A stretch of 64,000 bases of DNA, taken from JBIOXB01 sp050732395. Lineage in GTDB: Bacteria; Zhuqueibacterota; Zhuqueibacteria; Zhuqueibacterales; Zhuqueibacteraceae. The notes below the pieces were generated by a model. It had not been told where the DNA came from. It saw only the letters and a program-made list of their open reading frames with translations, and searched no databases. The stretch covers positions 1 through 64,000 of the forward strand of contig JBOHQX010000033.1 of the NCBI GenBank assembly GCA_050732395.1. Reading direction: 5' to 3'. A program made the position numbers and the translations under genes. Shown here piece after piece: positions 62,146 through 64,000 of the stretch (the first letter of the stretch is position 1; each line of letters starts with the position of its first letter).

Positions 62146-62653
62146 GACGGTTCTGTGCGACCCGGTTCAACTGCCGGTGCGTTGTAATATAGTAAAGTGC
62201 CTTGCGTGGAGAATTGCTCGAGCAGCAGGAAGCGCCCCAATACACCTTTGGTGAACGCACGTAAACTCACAACCTCCCCCTAACCCATTATCCCTCCAGC
62301 CGGGAATTCCAAGAGTGTTGTCGTTGAATGGACACGTATGCTCAACCGCAGGACGCGTCGCAACTCTCTCATGATCGAATAGCTGTTGTTGGAAAATTAC
62401 AGGAGGCTATAGCAGCATATGTGATGAATTGCGGACAGTCAGTGCAACGGAGCGTAGGGTTTTAAGGGAGATGATCAACTTGCGTGTCGATTTTAAAAAT
62501 ACCATTTTCAGCTGAACTCGCCCATATCAGGCTAACGAGGCGCTGGAAAGAGGCGAAAGCTCAATACCTTCCGAGCCTGCGAAAAATGTCTTTGCTATTT
62601 CGCGGCGTTTCAGTAGTTTTGGGACAAAATCGATTGTTTTTCGCGGACACCCT
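62146..62653. other. Divergent gene-free region
   Basis: A 508-base region between genes reading outward. It must carry promoters for the envelope pair (minus) and the solute-binding protein (plus). I see no clear promoter, hairpin or small gene; short frames here are not convincing. Confidence 0.35.
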
Positions 62654-63967
62654 ATGCTCCCCCGGCTTTTTACCGTCAGAAATCTCTTGATCCTTTCTTT
62701 TGTAATTGCCTGCCTGGCTTTTTTTGTTTCTTTCATTACCCCTACCAGCACAGCCGAGGTGGACGCAGATAAGGTCACCAGGATTTATTTTGCCGATAAC
62801 ATTACTTCCGCCCATCGTCAATTGATCGCTCGCTTCAATGAGCGGCACCAAAGCCGCATAGAAGTTATTCCCATCGACCTGCCGTTTACCAAATTCAGCA
62901 CGAATGAAAGGAAGCAACTGCTCACGCGCTCGTTTCGCAGCAAGACCACCCGCATCGACGTCTTCGCCGTAGATTTGGTTTGGGCCCCGCGCTTCGTAAA
63001 GTGGGTGGAGCCGCTGTCTCCTTATTTTTCGCCGCAGCAGCGCGCCGATTTTTTGCCCTATGCCCTGGAATCTTGCTATTCCGACAGCGTGCTGGTGGGC
63101 GTGCCGTTTTATATCGACATCGGTATGATGTACTATCGCGCTGATCTCATAAAAAAGCTTCCGGACCACCTTACGATCGAAGAAAAACTTCGGAGCTCCA
63201 TCACGTGGGAGGAATTTGTCCGGCTGGGCCAGCGCCCGGAGCTTGCCGGTCATCCTTTTTATTTGTTTCCGGCGGATAACTTTGAAGGCCTAGTGTGCTG
63301 TTTCGTCGAGGCGGTCAACAGCCAAAATGCCTCTCTGATTGCAAACGATTCTCTGCGCCTGAACACACCTGAATCCCGCCGCGCGCTGCAATTATTGGCG
63401 GACCTGGTCAACAGATACCGGCTCACGCCGAAAACCGTCACGGAATACGCGGAAATCGACGTCTATCGTTATGCGCTCGACCACGACGCCGTCTTCTTTC
63501 GCGGCTGGCCAGGGAATTTGCGCGGCTATGTTGACGACCGCGAGAAGATGGAAAAAATCCGCATCGCGGCGTTGCCTCACTTTCAGGAAGCCCGCGCCAC
63601 TTCGGTTTACGGCGGATGGAATCTGATGATTTCCAAGGATTCGGAGAAGAAATGGGCCGCGCTGCAATTTCTCGAATTCGCGACCAGCCCGGAGGCGCAG
63701 AAAATTCTTTATGATGAAATGGGTTACTTGCCTGCCAACAAGAAGGTCTACGAGGATTCGACCTATTTCGCCTCCCGGCCGGAGCTGCAGTATCTCCGGC
63801 TCTTGTTGGATCGCGGCGTGCATCGCCCGGCTTTGGTGGAATACACCAAAATCTCGGATATTCTCTCATTCTACTGCAAAAAAGCGATCAAAATGGAAAT
63901 GCCGGTCGAACAGGCCCTGCAAAGCGCGCAGAACATGATCCGGTCGGAGAAAGTTTTGATCAATTGA
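62654..63967 (+). CDS. Extracellular solute-binding protein (ABC transporter family 1)
   Basis: A 437-residue exported protein anchored by an N-terminal helix (LLILSFVIACLAFFVSF) without a lipobox. The fold of family 1 binding proteins is visible: IDVFAVDLVWAPRFVKWVEPL, VGVPFYIDIGMMYYRADLI, AVFFRGWPGNLRGY, YGGWNLMISKDSEKKWAALQFLEFATSPEAQKILYDE. These are the segments of maltose/sugar-binding proteins. The permease genes are expected after 63967, outside the window. The ligand, probably a sugar, cannot be read from sequence. No good ribosome site precedes ATG 62654. Confidence 0.88.
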   Translation: MLPRLFTVRNLLILSFVIACLAFFVSFITPTSTAEVDADKVTRIYFADNITSAHRQLIARFNERHQSRIEVIPIDLPFTKFSTNERKQLLTRSFRSKTTRIDVFAVDLVWAPRFVKWVEPLSPYFSPQQRADFLPYALESCYSDSVLVGVPFYIDIGMMYYRADLIKKLPDHLTIEEKLRSSITWEEFVRLGQRPELAGHPFYLFPADNFEGLVCCFVEAVNSQNASLIANDSLRLNTPESRRALQLLADLVNRYRLTPKTVTEYAEIDVYRYALDHDAVFFRGWPGNLRGYVDDREKMEKIRIAALPHFQEARATSVYGGWNLMISKDSEKKWAALQFLEFATSPEAQKILYDEMGYLPANKKVYEDSTYFASRPELQYLRLLLDRGVHRPALVEYTKISDILSFYCKKAIKMEMPVEQALQSAQNMIRSEKVLIN

Positions 63968-64000
63968 AGCGCTCCAGAGACACGGCGTTTTTCAATCGGA

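Overview
The window is one contiguous bacterial chromosome segment carrying about 50 protein genes. I recognise no tRNA, rRNA, CRISPR array, transposase or phage gene. The mix of features points to the Fibrobacteres-Chlorobi-Bacteroidetes side of the tree, for example a KSB1, Calditrichota or Ignavibacteria-like lineage. The supporting features are secreted proteins ending in a YPNPF-type FlgD-like/sorting domain, a fused E1 alpha-beta 2-oxoacid dehydrogenase of the type common in Bacteroidetes, many exported peptidases, an AgmX/PglI-type TonB-like protein and an ECF sigma factor linked to a TPR anti-sigma protein. The taxonomic placement is inference; no marker gene in the window settles it.

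Layout. 319-14370 (all minus): a secreted FlgD-Ig protein, an unknown protein, then exported M14 carboxypeptidase, esterase-like, M48 and M55 hydrolases, a fused E1 dehydrogenase and a Na+/solute symporter, which together suggest peptide and amino-acid scavenging. 14511-18726 (minus): three overlapping genes encode an OlsB-like N-acyltransferase, a PlsC acyltransferase and an 878-residue fusion of alpha/beta hydrolase, DedA membrane domain and ATP-grasp ligase. This is a candidate new aminolipid pathway. 18760-21531 (minus): four genes for a membrane Rieske/ferric-reductase-like redox complex. 22558-25142 (plus): a fold-type III PLP enzyme overlapping a membrane protein fused to a Nudix hydrolase. 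25318-30625 (minus): an exported SAM-cleaving lipoprotein, ornithine aminotransferase, then pyrimidine-nucleoside phosphorylase, a DeoC aldolase with an unusual Cys4 N-terminal extension and an EutN/CcmL microcompartment vertex protein, a fragment of a deoxyribose-degrading microcompartment. 30817-39151: an AgmX-type protein, an M28-PDZ peptidase, a DUF4160/DUF2442 pair, and an RmlD-like reductase coupled to methionine synthase MetH.

39547-47677 (mostly plus) is the most unusual block: ECF sigma factor, zinc-finger anti-sigma/TPR membrane protein, a small divergent zinc-ribbon protein, a polytopic membrane protein with an HEFAH metalloprotease motif, a tail-anchored protein, a 1015-residue TPR-CHAT caspase-like protease and a small two-helix membrane protein. 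It looks like a regulated membrane proteolysis or stress/defence module.

47929-51654 (minus) holds an inactive/active M16 peptidase pair and a DinB-like protein. 52429-58486 (plus) is a housekeeping run: CPBP protease, DUF4416, purM, gpsA, asnS, acyP, apt. 58954-62121 (minus) holds GYF-RDD, a TPR lipoprotein and a beta-barrel-like protein. The window ends with an ABC-type solute-binding protein (plus).

A second, genome-scale feature is a set of intergenic hairpins built from degenerate tandem units of about 7 bp (6 or 9 in some), with a different sequence at each locus but the same architecture. One sits inside the MetH reading frame.
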